From assembly GCF_900129245.1 (NCBI RefSeq), contig NZ_FQUT01000019.1:1-64000 (forward strand): a stretch of DNA of 64,000 bases, read 5' to 3'. This DNA is from Chryseobacterium arachidis. GTDB lineage: Bacteria; Bacteroidota; Bacteroidia; Flavobacteriales; Weeksellaceae. Position numbers and translations under genes: made by a program. Numbering within the stretch: position 1 is the first letter of the stretch; each line of letters starts with the position of its first letter. This document shows, piece after piece, positions 1-7,785 of the stretch. The notes under the pieces were generated by a model that did no database searches, was not told the origin of the DNA, and was given only the letters and a program-made list of their open reading frames with translations.

Positions 1-96
1 ATAATTCGGGTAAGAATAATTTCAGAATTTCAGCATCATTTAACATTCCACAAAGTTACTATTTTTATTTTCTCCCCAACTTTTGAGACTGATCCG

Positions 97-935
97 AAAA
101 AAGTATTTCAAATATTTATTTTACTGTATAGTGTCTTATTTTACACCCAATCGGGCAAGCAAGATACTTTACGTGGGGAATTTACTTATCTTCTAAAGGC
201 CAAATTTGATACCCGAACTGAAAATAGATACGAAGAGCTTTTCTCATTACAAATAGCCGATCGACGCGCATTTTTTGCGAGCGCCATATCGCTAAAAGGT
301 GATTCGGTAATGGAAAATTCTCTCAATAGCACACACAATCCTGACGGAAGCATTACTCTAGGCTGGAAAGCAGGCACAGTAATTCCCAAAACAAATTTAT
401 CTTTTACCATCATCCAATCAAATGAAAACATACAATATTTCAGATTAGTCGGAATGTCATACTCACTTACAAAGAACCGGTAATAAAAACCTGGAAACTT
501 GTGGATGAAACAAAAGTAATCAATACTGTTAATTGTAAAAAAGCTGAAGTAACCTTCAAAGGAAGAAATTGGATCGCATGGTATTCCCCCGAAATCCCTC
601 TGTCTTATGGTCCTTATAAATTCAGCGGATTACCCGGATTGATTATCAAAATAACAGATGATAAAGGAGAGTTTGATTTTGAACTGGTAAAATCTATCCC
701 AACCGCCAAACTGAAAGGTAAATTAATTACCGTTAAGAAAAGCAGATACACAGAAGCCATAGAAACAACACAAGCAAAACTGAAAGAAACTTTAAAAAAT
801 GCTGAAGCCAACGCAACAGCCGTACTTGCAAGCCAGGGAACCACAATTATCAAAGGGCAGGAAATGGCAAGACAAAGAACAAAAGAAAAAGAAGAAAACA
901 GGAAATACGAAAATCCGTTAGAACTAAGCAATTAG
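97..935 (+). pseudogene. GLPGLI family protein, broken (no start codon, frameshift)
   Basis: The 3' part (from about 456) carries the family signature GLPGLI at 627-644, preceded by an AWYSPEIPL stretch and followed by a charged tail ending NPLELSN. The 5' part reads in a different frame: a hydrophobic signal-like segment (KKVFQIFILLYSVLF) from 97, then a typical GLPGLI N-terminal region (LFSLQIADRRAFFAS) up to about 452. Joining the two needs one extra base near 450-455; as it stands the first frame stops at 481-483. No ATG, GTG or TTG exists in the first frame from position 1 on. GLPGLI proteins are secreted Bacteroidetes proteins of unknown function. A sequencing error could explain the frameshift but not the lost start. 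Confidence 0.75.
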
Positions 936-1041
936 TTTTTTAATCTGTGGCACAGCCATTATTTAATTCCTTGAAAAATAATTAAATAACTGCTAAACAC
1001 CCTTCACTAAAGGAAAAATATTAATATTTTTGAAATAAAAA

Positions 1042-1073
1042 TTTGCGTGCTATTAATATTCATATTATATTTG
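1042..1073 (+). promoter_or_regulatory. Promoter of tRNA-Asn
   Basis: TTTG at 1042-1045 and TATATTTG at 1066-1073 are 20 bases apart, which fits the Flavobacteriia sigma-A pattern (TTG, 17-23 bases, TAnnTTTG). The tRNA begins 23 bases after the -7 box. Confidence 0.7.
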
Positions 1074-1095
1074 CACCACTAAAACAATAGGAAAT

Positions 1096-1169
1096 TCCTC
1101 CTTAGCTCAGTTGGTTAGAGCATCTGACTGTTAATCAGAGGGTCGCTGGTTCGAGCCCAGCAGGAGGAG
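1096..1169 (+). tRNA. tRNA-Asn (GTT)
   Basis: A cloverleaf can be drawn by hand. The acceptor TCCTCCT pairs with AGGAGGA (1162-1168), the D arm is GCTC/GAGC, the anticodon loop CTGTTAA carries GTT between TCTGA and TCAGA, and the T arm is GCTGG-TTCGAGC-CCAGC. The discriminator is G1169 and a CCA follows at 1170-1172, so the CCA may be encoded. It has its own promoter and terminator. Confidence 0.96.
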
Positions 1170-1174
1170 CCAAA

Positions 1175-1203
1175 AGACTTACAGAAATGTAGGTCTTTTT
1201 TTA
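1175..1203 (+). terminator. Terminator after tRNA-Asn
   Basis: AGACTTACA and TGTAGGTCT form a stem with one G-T pair around a GAAA loop, followed by a run of seven T. Confidence 0.85.
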
Positions 1204-1296
1204 TTTCAAAATTCGAAATAATCATCCCTTCAAAAATATCTTTATTTTAACAAAATAATAACTATAAGTCCGTCAAAATGATGCAGTTATTTTTAT

Positions 1297-1304
1297 TACA
1301 TTTG
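1297..1304 (+). promoter_or_regulatory. Candidate -7 box of the DUF5686 gene
   Basis: TACATTTG matches TAnnTTTG, about 99 bases upstream of the favoured start at 1403. No TTG lies at the right distance upstream, so the -33 element is weak or missing. Confidence 0.4.
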
Positions 1305-1402
1305 TAGTTTTGTATTTAAATTCATTATGATTTAAATATTATTTATTTTTTACAATAAAAATGCATACTTTTTGTTTATGCAATAGCTTGAAGAAACAAC
1401 AA

Positions 1403-3931
1403 ATGTCAATTAAAAACTCTAAATATTACCCTCTCTTTTTCCTGTTCTTTTTCGTAGACTATATCAACGCACAAACTACAGCCAATGGAAAGATTGTGGA
1501 CGCTAAAACCAATAAGGAAATCAGCGGGGTAGATATTTTTATCAATGAAAAAAATGATCCTGCTTTAACGACTGCTTCCGGTAGTTTCGCAGTACAGTCT
1601 GATACCATTATTTATAAATTAAGATTTCAGAAGAAAAATTTCGCTCAGGAAAACATCAACATTACTCCTGAAAACGCTACCAATATTTTTGTAAAGCTGG
1701 CTCAGGAAAAAGTCAGCAACATCCAGGAAGTTGTTATCCATAACGAGAAGCCGAAGTATAAGAACAAAAAGGAAAATCCCGCTTATGCTATTATGCAGAA
1801 AGTCTGGGAAAGAAAAAGAAATAACGGTTTAGATAAATTCGATACCTATACTTATAAAGAGTACGAGAAAATTCAGTTTGATGCCAACAATCTGGACAGT
1901 GCTTTTATGAAGCGAAAAATCTTTAACAAATTAGAATTTATTTTTGATTACAAAGATTCTACCGCCAGTGGTAAAATAGGCCTTCCGGTTTTCCTCAACG
2001 AAGCCATTTATGAAAATTACGGAGAGAATAAGCCTTCCAAAAGAACCAAAAGACTTTTAGTTGCCCAAAAAACTTCAGGTTTTCAGGATAATCAGATCAT
2101 TACGCTAACGGCAAAAAATCTGTATCGGGACATCAATATCTATGATAATACGCTGAATTATTTCGATATCGGTTTTCCAAGTCCGGTAGGAGAAACAGGT
2201 TTCAGCACGTATGATTATAATTTATTAGACACTGTTTCAATACGCGGGGAAAGTGCTTTTAAGATACGTTATCAGCCGAAGAGAACTGAAGTATTAGCAT
2301 TTCAGGGATATCTTTATATCGATACCGATTCTTATGCTGTTTTAGGGGCTACTTTAAAATCCACCCAGAAAATCAATGTTAATTTCATCAACGGAATATC
2401 TACCGAACTCGAATATGACAATCCTGACGAAAATACTTTTTTGCCTAGAAAATTCGTCACAGAAATCGAGATGACCCCCTTTTCAAAAAAGAAAACAGCG
2501 AAAAGCATTTTAGCAAAAAGATCTGTTGATTATTCAGAATATCAATTCAATAAGCCTCTTGAAGATAAAGTTTTCAAAAGAACAGAAGAAGAGTACAGTG
2601 ATAAATTTGTTGATAAAGATGATGCATATTGGGTAAAAGCCAGACCGGATTCTTTATCTAAGAGTGAGCAGGGAATTTATGATATGCTTGATAAGCTTAA
2701 TCAAACCCCCAAATTCAACAGAATTGTTAAGCTGTATGAAACATTAGGTTCAGGCTATTACAATGTGAAGAAATTAGGCATTGATTTAGGTCCGATTTTC
2801 TCTATTTACGGGAAAAATGAAATCGAGGGCGACAGAATCCGTTTAGGCGCAAGAACCTATTTTACAAGAAACGATCCTTGGAGAGTTCAGTTCTATACTG
2901 CTTACGGTTTCAAAGACCAGCAGGTGAAATATGGTGCTGAGGCAAGGTTTATGTTCAACAGAGTAAACAGATTTACCCTTGGTGCCGGAACAAGAAGAGA
3001 CATTCTTCAATTGGGTGTTCAGCTGACCAATGACGATGGAATTATGGCGAGAACCTTTGCTTCTTCTACTCTTTTTGCGAGAGGTGAAAACGCTTCTTTA
3101 AGCTCGGTAAACCAAAGCAATGTTTTTACTTCCATTGAGCCCTGGAAAAACTTCCAGATCAGACTAGACGGAACCATGCAAAGCATTAAATCGGCCAATC
3201 CTGAAGGGTTTAATCTGATGTATTATAAGGATGGAAATCTGCGTCAAACTACAAATGACTCGCATTTTACATTAAGTTTAATCGCCAGACCGGGTGCAAA
3301 ATTCTCCCAGACCGGGATCGACAGATACGAACACGGAACACTGGCACCAACCATCGTGTTGAAATATACAAGAGGAGTTGAAGGGTTATTTGGTTCGGAT
3401 TTTAATTACAATAAGCTACAATTCATGTTCTATAAGCCTGTCTTAATTGGAAGCTGGGGCAAGACTTTAGTCAGCTTTGAAGCAGGGAAAAATTTTGATA
3501 CGGTTCCATTGGCATTACAGAATGTCATTCCGGGCAACCAATCGTACAGCTTGGCTCAGAATACTTTTGCCCAGCTTAATTATTATGAATTTTTCGCTGA
3601 CACTTATACTACTCTTCATTTGGAACACCATTTTAACGGTAAAATCCTTTCTTACATCCCTTTGATTAAGAAATTAAAATTAAGGGAAATTGCATTTATC
3701 AGAGGAGCTTACGGAACTTTAAGCGATGCCTCGAAAGCAATTAATGTTGAAGGATTTAAATATTCTGCCCCAAGCGAGCATATTTATTATGAATATGGAG
3801 TTGGTATCGAAAACATAGGCTTTGGAAACCTTAGGATTTTCAGGGTAGACTTCAACTGGCGAGGAAATTATCTGGATCGTCCTGATATTTCAACTTTCGG
3901 GATCAAAGCAGGATTCCAGGTTGGCTTTTAA
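1403..3931 (+). CDS. DUF5686 / carboxypeptidase-like regulatory domain outer-membrane protein
   Basis: Start 1403 (MSIKNSKYYPL) is preferred over 1361 because it puts a signal peptide with cleavage after INAQ at the N-terminus. Mature residues about 25-110 form a carboxypeptidase-regulatory-like fold (NGKIVDAKTNKEISGVDIFI). The remainder, about 730 residues, matches DUF5686 in layout and ends in aromatic-rich strands with a terminal Phe (KAGFQVGF), as in outer-membrane beta-barrels. The family is widespread in Bacteroidetes and its role is unknown; some members sit near envelope biogenesis genes. It is monocistronic, with a terminator directly downstream. Confidence 0.85.
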   Translation: MSIKNSKYYPLFFLFFFVDYINAQTTANGKIVDAKTNKEISGVDIFINEKNDPALTTASGSFAVQSDTIIYKLRFQKKNFAQENINITPENATNIFVKLAQEKVSNIQEVVIHNEKPKYKNKKENPAYAIMQKVWERKRNNGLDKFDTYTYKEYEKIQFDANNLDSAFMKRKIFNKLEFIFDYKDSTASGKIGLPVFLNEAIYENYGENKPSKRTKRLLVAQKTSGFQDNQIITLTAKNLYRDINIYDNTLNYFDIGFPSPVGETGFSTYDYNLLDTVSIRGESAFKIRYQPKRTEVLAFQGYLYIDTDSYAVLGATLKSTQKINVNFINGISTELEYDNPDENTFLPRKFVTEIEMTPFSKKKTAKSILAKRSVDYSEYQFNKPLEDKVFKRTEEEYSDKFVDKDDAYWVKARPDSLSKSEQGIYDMLDKLNQTPKFNRIVKLYETLGSGYYNVKKLGIDLGPIFSIYGKNEIEGDRIRLGARTYFTRNDPWRVQFYTAYGFKDQQVKYGAEARFMFNRVNRFTLGAGTRRDILQLGVQLTNDDGIMARTFASSTLFARGENASLSSVNQSNVFTSIEPWKNFQIRLDGTMQSIKSANPEGFNLMYYKDGNLRQTTNDSHFTLSLIARPGAKFSQTGIDRYEHGTLAPTIVLKYTRGVEGLFGSDFNYNKLQFMFYKPVLIGSWGKTLVSFEAGKNFDTVPLALQNVIPGNQSYSLAQNTFAQLNYYEFFADTYTTLHLEHHFNGKILSYIPLIKKLKLREIAFIRGAYGTLSDASKAINVEGFKYSAPSEHIYYEYGVGIENIGFGNLRIFRVDFNWRGNYLDRPDISTFGIKAGFQVGF

Positions 3932-3937
3932 AATATA

Positions 3938-3968
3938 AATCTCCTTCAGGCTGAAGGAGATTTTTTTA
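3938..3968 (+). terminator. Terminator after the DUF5686 gene
   Basis: ATCTCCTTCA-GGC-TGAAGGAGAT is a perfect stem followed by a T run. Confidence 0.9.
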
Positions 3969-3976
3969 TTTCATTA

Positions 3977-4162
3977 CTAAGATTCTGCCGGATAATCTTT
4001 ACATCCGTTGCAGTGAGCCACAATATAAACAATATTGCAAGGCGGTCTTTCACCTTCCGGAATACTACAGTAAATATTACACGGTAAGCAATCTTTTACA
4101 GGAAGCGCCCCTCCCATTACATTTTTAAGATCCTGTCTTTTGATTTTCTTTACATTTTTCAT
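3977..4162 (-). CDS. Double-glycine leader (bacteriocin-like) peptide
   Basis: A 61-residue peptide. The leader MKNVKKIKRQDLKNVMGG has the Lys-rich amphipathic form and terminal Gly-Gly of CFB-group natural-product or bacteriocin-like precursors. The predicted core of 43 residues has six cysteines, several next to Pro (LPC, PPC). Two paralogues with the same leader pattern lie at 20687 and 44534. No C39 peptidase transporter or modifying enzyme is adjacent, so processing would act in trans. The upstream sequence has TACATTTA, a near match to the -7 box. Being an antimicrobial or signal peptide is inference. Confidence 0.75.
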   Translation of the reverse strand: MKNVKKIKRQDLKNVMGGALPVKDCLPCNIYCSIPEGERPPCNIVYIVAHCNGCKDYPAES

Positions 4163-4224
4163 AACAATTGATTTTAATTTGATGTCATTGTAAATGTAAT
4201 AAGAATATGCTTACGATGATACAT

Positions 4225-4256
4225 AAAAAAACCTCAGCAAATGCCGAGGTTTTAAT
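4225..4256 (-). terminator. Terminator of rplU-rpmA
   Basis: The stem ACCTCAGC/GCCGAGGT has an AAAT loop and T/A tracts on both sides. In the minus direction it follows the rpmA stop codon by about 20 bases. Confidence 0.85.
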
Positions 4257-4274
4257 TTTTATGAAACGCTAAAA

Positions 4275-4532
4275 TTATGCGTTTGCTTCTACAGATACAA
4301 AAGATCTGTTGTTTGCTTTCTTAGTGAAAACTACTTTACCGTCTACTAAAGCGAACAAAGTGTGATCTTTACCGATTCCCACGTTTGCACCTGGGTGGTG
4401 TTGAGTACCTCTTTGTCTAACAATAATGTTTCCGGCAATAGCATCCTGACCTCCGAAAATCTTCACACCTAATCTTTTAGAGTGAGATTCTCTACCGTTT
4501 TTGGAACTACCAACTCCTTTCTTATGTGCCAT
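4275..4532 (-). CDS. rpmA: 50S ribosomal protein L27
   Basis: An 85-residue protein starting MAHKKGVGSSKNGRES, then RLGVKIFGGQ and the conserved RQRGTQHHPGANVGIGKDHT block, which is diagnostic of L27. L27 sits near the peptidyl-transferase centre of the large subunit through its N-terminal tail. There is no Firmicutes-type cleavable N-terminal extension. It is encoded 28 bases after rplU in the usual rplU-rpmA operon. Confidence 0.98.
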   Translation of the reverse strand: MAHKKGVGSSKNGRESHSKRLGVKIFGGQDAIAGNIIVRQRGTQHHPGANVGIGKDHTLFALVDGKVVFTKKANNRSFVSVEANA

Positions 4533-4560
4533 TTTATTTTAAGGTTTTTTGGTTTAACAA

Positions 4561-4935
4561 TTATTCTGCGCTAGCCTCCTCAGTTTTAGGCGCTTTTTTC
4601 GCTTTAGTTTCTTTCTTAGCTCCGTCAAATCCTGTAATACCAGTAATCTGAATCTGAGTTAATGATTGTCTGTGACCGTTTTTCACTTTGTAACCTTTTC
4701 TTCTTTTCTTTTTGAAAACGATTACTTTATCAGCTTTTACGTGATCCAGGATCTCTGCTTCTACAGTGATTCCGCTTACAGCTGGGGCGCCTACCGTGAT
4801 TGCTCCGTTTACAGTAAGAAGTACTTTATCGAAAGAAACTTTCCCTCCTTTGTCTCCTTTTAAACGGTTCACAAACAACTTCTGGTCTTGCTCAACTTTG
4901 TATTGAAGCCCTGCTATTTCTACAATTGCAAACAT
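4561..4935 (-). CDS. rplU: 50S ribosomal protein L21
   Basis: A 124-residue protein beginning MFAIVEIAGLQYKVEQDQK, with the L21 C-terminal signature KKRRKGYKVKNGHRQ. It binds 23S rRNA. Compared with the usual ~103 residues it carries a C-terminal extension rich in Lys, Ala and Glu (KKETKAKKAPKTEEASAE), which is common in Flavobacteriia. It is the first gene of the rplU-rpmA operon, behind a good sigma-A promoter. Confidence 0.98.
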   Translation of the reverse strand: MFAIVEIAGLQYKVEQDQKLFVNRLKGDKGGKVSFDKVLLTVNGAITVGAPAVSGITVEAEILDHVKADKVIVFKKKRRKGYKVKNGHRQSLTQIQITGITGFDGAKKETKAKKAPKTEEASAE

Positions 4936-4965
4936 TGTTTATAAATTTTTAGTTATTTCGAGGTG

Positions 4966-4998
4966 CAAATATAAGAATTATTTTCTAATTACCTCAAA
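4966..4998 (-). promoter_or_regulatory. Promoter of rplU-rpmA
   Basis: On the minus strand TTTG (4998-4995) is followed after 21 bases by TATATTTG (4973-4966), a full match to the Flavobacteriia consensus. The leader is about 28 bases. Confidence 0.7.
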
Positions 4999-5114
4999 TT
5001 CAATTCCATCTTTTTTATATAAAATTTTAACTATGTGCTGAATAATTTTTCACAATAAAGTGATATTGTTTTACGTTTAAATGAATAACTTCGCAAACAC
5101 CTAAATTATTTTAT

Positions 5115-6002
5115 ATGAAAAAAAACTTCCTCATCCCAATACTTTTGGGAGCCACTGCTGCACTCTCACTGTCAGCATGTAACGACGACATTTCAGAAAA
5201 TCCCTTACAGCAGGAACAGCAAACAGACAATCTGAAGATCGATCAGCCGAATGCCCTTGAAAAAGTCTGCTATTATGTAGATCAGTACTGGAGTTCGAAT
5301 TCCGTTCTAACGACTTCTCTGCAAAACTCGGCGGATACGAGTTTTATGAATTCCCAAATGACCAAAATTGCAAGTCTGTGGGGAAGAAGCAATCCCACAT
5401 TAAGATTTGTGAACGATCCTTCCAATTTCAATTCGACCTACAATGCCATTTCTTATTCCACCGGAAAAATTTATTACGGCTACGCGATTTATTATGACGC
5501 CAAAAATAAAGGCGGAGACATTGTTAATGCCATGATTTTAGCCCATGAATACGGCCATCAGCTACAGTACATTTTCGGATTGCCTTCCGTAAGTGAATCT
5601 ACCGCCCGACCGAACGAACTGGAAGCTGACGGTTTTGCAGGTTATTATTTAAGAAGACCCAACGGATACAATCAGACAAGCTTTGCACAGATTGCTGCAG
5701 CTTACGAATTTGCACAGAGTATCGGTGATTATCAGACGACCAGCTCGGGACATCACGGAACGCCACCTCAGCGCAGATCTGCAGTACGTTTAGGATTTCT
5801 GTTAGGTCAATATGATCTTACCGCTTCTGCCTTCGATTATAATTTCTTTTATTATTATCAGGGAGTTCTGAACGGAGCTTACAAAATGGGTAAAAATACC
5901 CAATATCCTGAAATTGATGCTTACATGAGCCAGTATATGGATGAATTAAGGAAAATCCAAAGCGGAGAAATCTCCGGGGAGGAATTCAAAGAACTTAAAT
6001 AA
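5115..6002 (+). CDS. Putative neutral zinc metallopeptidase, lipoprotein
   Basis: A 295-residue protein with a lipoprotein signal peptide; the lipobox LSAC puts the lipidated Cys at 22. HEYGHQ at 144-149 is the HEXXH zinc site. ELEADGFAGYY from 168 supplies a downstream Glu/Asp pair in the style of the YpfJ neutral zinc metallopeptidase family. The extended C-terminus is rich in Tyr and Phe. It is probably an exported surface or periplasmic peptidase; substrate unknown. A weak promoter (TTG 5066-5068, 17 bases, TAACTTCG 5086-5093) precedes it and a terminator follows, so it is a single-gene unit. Confidence 0.75.
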   Translation: MKKNFLIPILLGATAALSLSACNDDISENPLQQEQQTDNLKIDQPNALEKVCYYVDQYWSSNSVLTTSLQNSADTSFMNSQMTKIASLWGRSNPTLRFVNDPSNFNSTYNAISYSTGKIYYGYAIYYDAKNKGGDIVNAMILAHEYGHQLQYIFGLPSVSESTARPNELEADGFAGYYLRRPNGYNQTSFAQIAAAYEFAQSIGDYQTTSSGHHGTPPQRRSAVRLGFLLGQYDLTASAFDYNFFYYYQGVLNGAYKMGKNTQYPEIDAYMSQYMDELRKIQSGEISGEEFKELK

Positions 6003-6029
6003 ACATTCATTTTTAACATATCATTAGAC

Positions 6030-6065
6030 AGACAGGCTGCCATTTTATGACAGCCTGTTTTTATT
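6030..6065 (+). terminator. Terminator between convergent genes
   Basis: ACAGGCTG/CAGCCTGT stem with an internal mismatch, then a T-rich tail. It lies between the metallopeptidase and the convergent sugar dehydrogenase. Confidence 0.8.
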
Positions 6066-6081
6066 TTATCAGCATCAGCAT

Positions 6082-7302
6082 TTATTTTTTTGAAATTTTA
6101 TATAGCTTGCCGCTGTCAGTTACCGCATAGAGATTACCATCTGAACCGCTTAATACATCTCGGAATCTTTCTTTCTGATCTTCCAGCAGACGCTCTTCAC
6201 CCACTACTTTATTGTCTTTCATCACAATTCTGTTGATATGCTCACCGCTCAGACAGCCTATCATCAAATTCCCTTTCCATTCCGCTATATTTCCGGTGTA
6301 AAAATCTACTCCGCTTGGAGAAATTACAGGATCCCAATAATAAACAGGCTGTTCCGTTCCTGCTTTTTGGGTTGTTCCGTTATTGATCTTCTGACCGGAA
6401 TATTCAATTCCATAGGTTACATCTCCCCAACCGTAATTTTTTCCGGGTTGAATTAAATTGATCTCGTCCCCTCCTCTCGGTCCCATTTCAACATCCCAAA
6501 GGCTTCCGTTGGGATCAATCGCCATTCCTTGGGGATTCCTGATTCCGTAAGCATAGATTTCAGGCTTAAATCCTGTTTTTCCAACAAAGGGATTTCCTGG
6601 AGCAGGTTTTCCGTCTTTTGTTATTTTTAAAATTTTACCTAAATAATTATCTGTTTTTTGAGCATATACCCTTGTCTGCTTATCTGATCTCTCCCCCGTA
6701 CTTACGAATAAGTTTCCCTCTTTATCAAATGCCAGGCGACTTCCGTAATGCTTATCTCCGTCGTATGTCGGAGTTGCCCTGAAAATCACTTTTACATCAG
6801 AAATATTTTTTAAATCCTGGGAAAGCGCACCCTTGGCAACAGCCGTATGATTTCCATTTTCAAAAGGTTCTGAAAAACTGAAGTAAATGATATTATTCGA
6901 TTTAAAATCAGGATCCAAAGCGACGTCCAGCATACCACCCTGTCCTTTCGAATCAACTTTCGGGAAACCTTCAATCTTCATGATTTGTTTTCCGTCCAAA
7001 GAAACAGCATTCATGTGACCCCGTTTATCGGTAATTAAAAAACGTCCGTCCGGCAAATTGACAATTCCCCAGGGCTTGCCAAGATCTTTATTTAAAACTT
7101 CAACCTGATAGGGAGTAGTTGTTTTCACTGCTTTTATTCTCGTCTGCCCTGCAAAAGCCGGTTTGTATTCAGGAGAATTAGGCTGTTCTGTTTCCACACT
7201 TCCATCTTTTCCGACTTGCTGTGCACTGATTTTATTTTCTTTGCACGAAGAAAAAATTAAAAATAAACTGAATGCTGTGATATAAAATTTATTGAATTTC
7301 AT
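6082..7302 (-). CDS. PQQ-dependent sugar (aldose) dehydrogenase, lipoprotein
   Basis: The start at 7302 is chosen because MKFNKFYITAFSLFLIFSSC gives a lipoprotein signal with Cys20; an in-frame upstream extension to 7392 would hide it. The 406-residue product has the six-bladed propeller motifs of the soluble glucose/sorbosone dehydrogenase (YliI-like) family: GKPWGIVNLPDGRFLI near the start, GQGGMLDVALDPDF, HYGSRLAFDKEGNLFVS and the GIRNPQGMAIDP block. The expected reaction is oxidation of aldose sugars in the periplasm with PQQ. No pqq synthesis genes are in the window, so the cofactor would be scavenged or made elsewhere. It is divergent from blaI. Confidence 0.85.
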   Translation of the reverse strand: MKFNKFYITAFSLFLIFSSCKENKISAQQVGKDGSVETEQPNSPEYKPAFAGQTRIKAVKTTTPYQVEVLNKDLGKPWGIVNLPDGRFLITDKRGHMNAVSLDGKQIMKIEGFPKVDSKGQGGMLDVALDPDFKSNNIIYFSFSEPFENGNHTAVAKGALSQDLKNISDVKVIFRATPTYDGDKHYGSRLAFDKEGNLFVSTGERSDKQTRVYAQKTDNYLGKILKITKDGKPAPGNPFVGKTGFKPEIYAYGIRNPQGMAIDPNGSLWDVEMGPRGGDEINLIQPGKNYGWGDVTYGIEYSGQKINNGTTQKAGTEQPVYYWDPVISPSGVDFYTGNIAEWKGNLMIGCLSGEHINRIVMKDNKVVGEERLLEDQKERFRDVLSGSDGNLYAVTDSGKLYKISKK

Positions 7303-7353
7303 AGGATTAGGATTGAATATACTGAATTGAATGGAAAAATAATGCCAATAAAA

Positions 7354-7389
7354 TTTGGCCGTTAAAATAAATATTCTACATTTGTAGAA
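7354..7389 (+). promoter_or_regulatory. blaI-M56 promoter with overlapping BlaI-type operator
   Basis: TTTG (7354-7357), 19 bases, TACATTTG (7377-7384) is a full promoter. The -7 box lies inside the perfect palindrome TTCTACA-TT-TGTAGAA (7374-7389), which contains the TACA/TGTA core of BlaI/MecI operators. A degenerate half-site (CGTAGAAT) follows just before the ATG. Bound repressor would block the -7 box, so the operon should be autoregulated. Confidence 0.75.
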
Positions 7390-7410
7390 CAAAATAACAA
7401 TCCGTAGAAT

Positions 7411-7785
7411 ATGAAAGAACAGAAATTAACCGATACCGAAAAAGATCTCATGGAAATTCTTTGGGCCAAAGAAAAAGTGTTCATGAAAGATATTCTGGAA
7501 TCTTATCCCGAGCCCAAACCTGCAAATACTACGATTGCCACGCTTCTGAAAAGAATGCAGAATAAAGATCTTGTAGGATACACCCTGTATGGAAATTCCC
7601 GTGAATACTACCCCAAAGTAGCCAAAGGTGAATATTTTAAAGAAGAAATGTCTTCTATGATTGACCGTTTTTTTAACAGTTCTGTGACGCAGTTTGCATC
7701 GTTTTTTACTTCAAACGCAAAACTTTCGCAGAAACAGTTGAAAGAACTCCGTGATATTATTGACCAGCAAATCGATGAAAAATGA
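7411..7785 (+). CDS. BlaI/MecI/CopY family transcriptional repressor
   Basis: A 124-residue winged-helix protein. LTDTEKDLMEILWAKEKVFM and PANTTIATLLKRMQNKDLV are the BlaI-type helices, and the C-terminal half is the dimerisation region. BlaI proteins repress their own operon until a partner membrane protease senses a signal. Its stop overlaps the start of the M56 gene (ATGA). Its presumed operator is on the promoter at 7374-7389. No beta-lactamase is adjacent, so the inducer is unknown; cell-wall stress is a guess from the family. Confidence 0.93.
   Translation: MKEQKLTDTEKDLMEILWAKEKVFMKDILESYPEPKPANTTIATLLKRMQNKDLVGYTLYGNSREYYPKVAKGEYFKEEMSSMIDRFFNSSVTQFASFFTSNAKLSQKQLKELRDIIDQQIDEK

Noticed and set aside
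1297..1307. TACATTTGTAG as a second BlaI operator before the DUF5686 gene
   Set aside because: It matches only the 11-base core, with no extended palindrome, and contains a -7 box that explains it; kept only as a weak promoter match.
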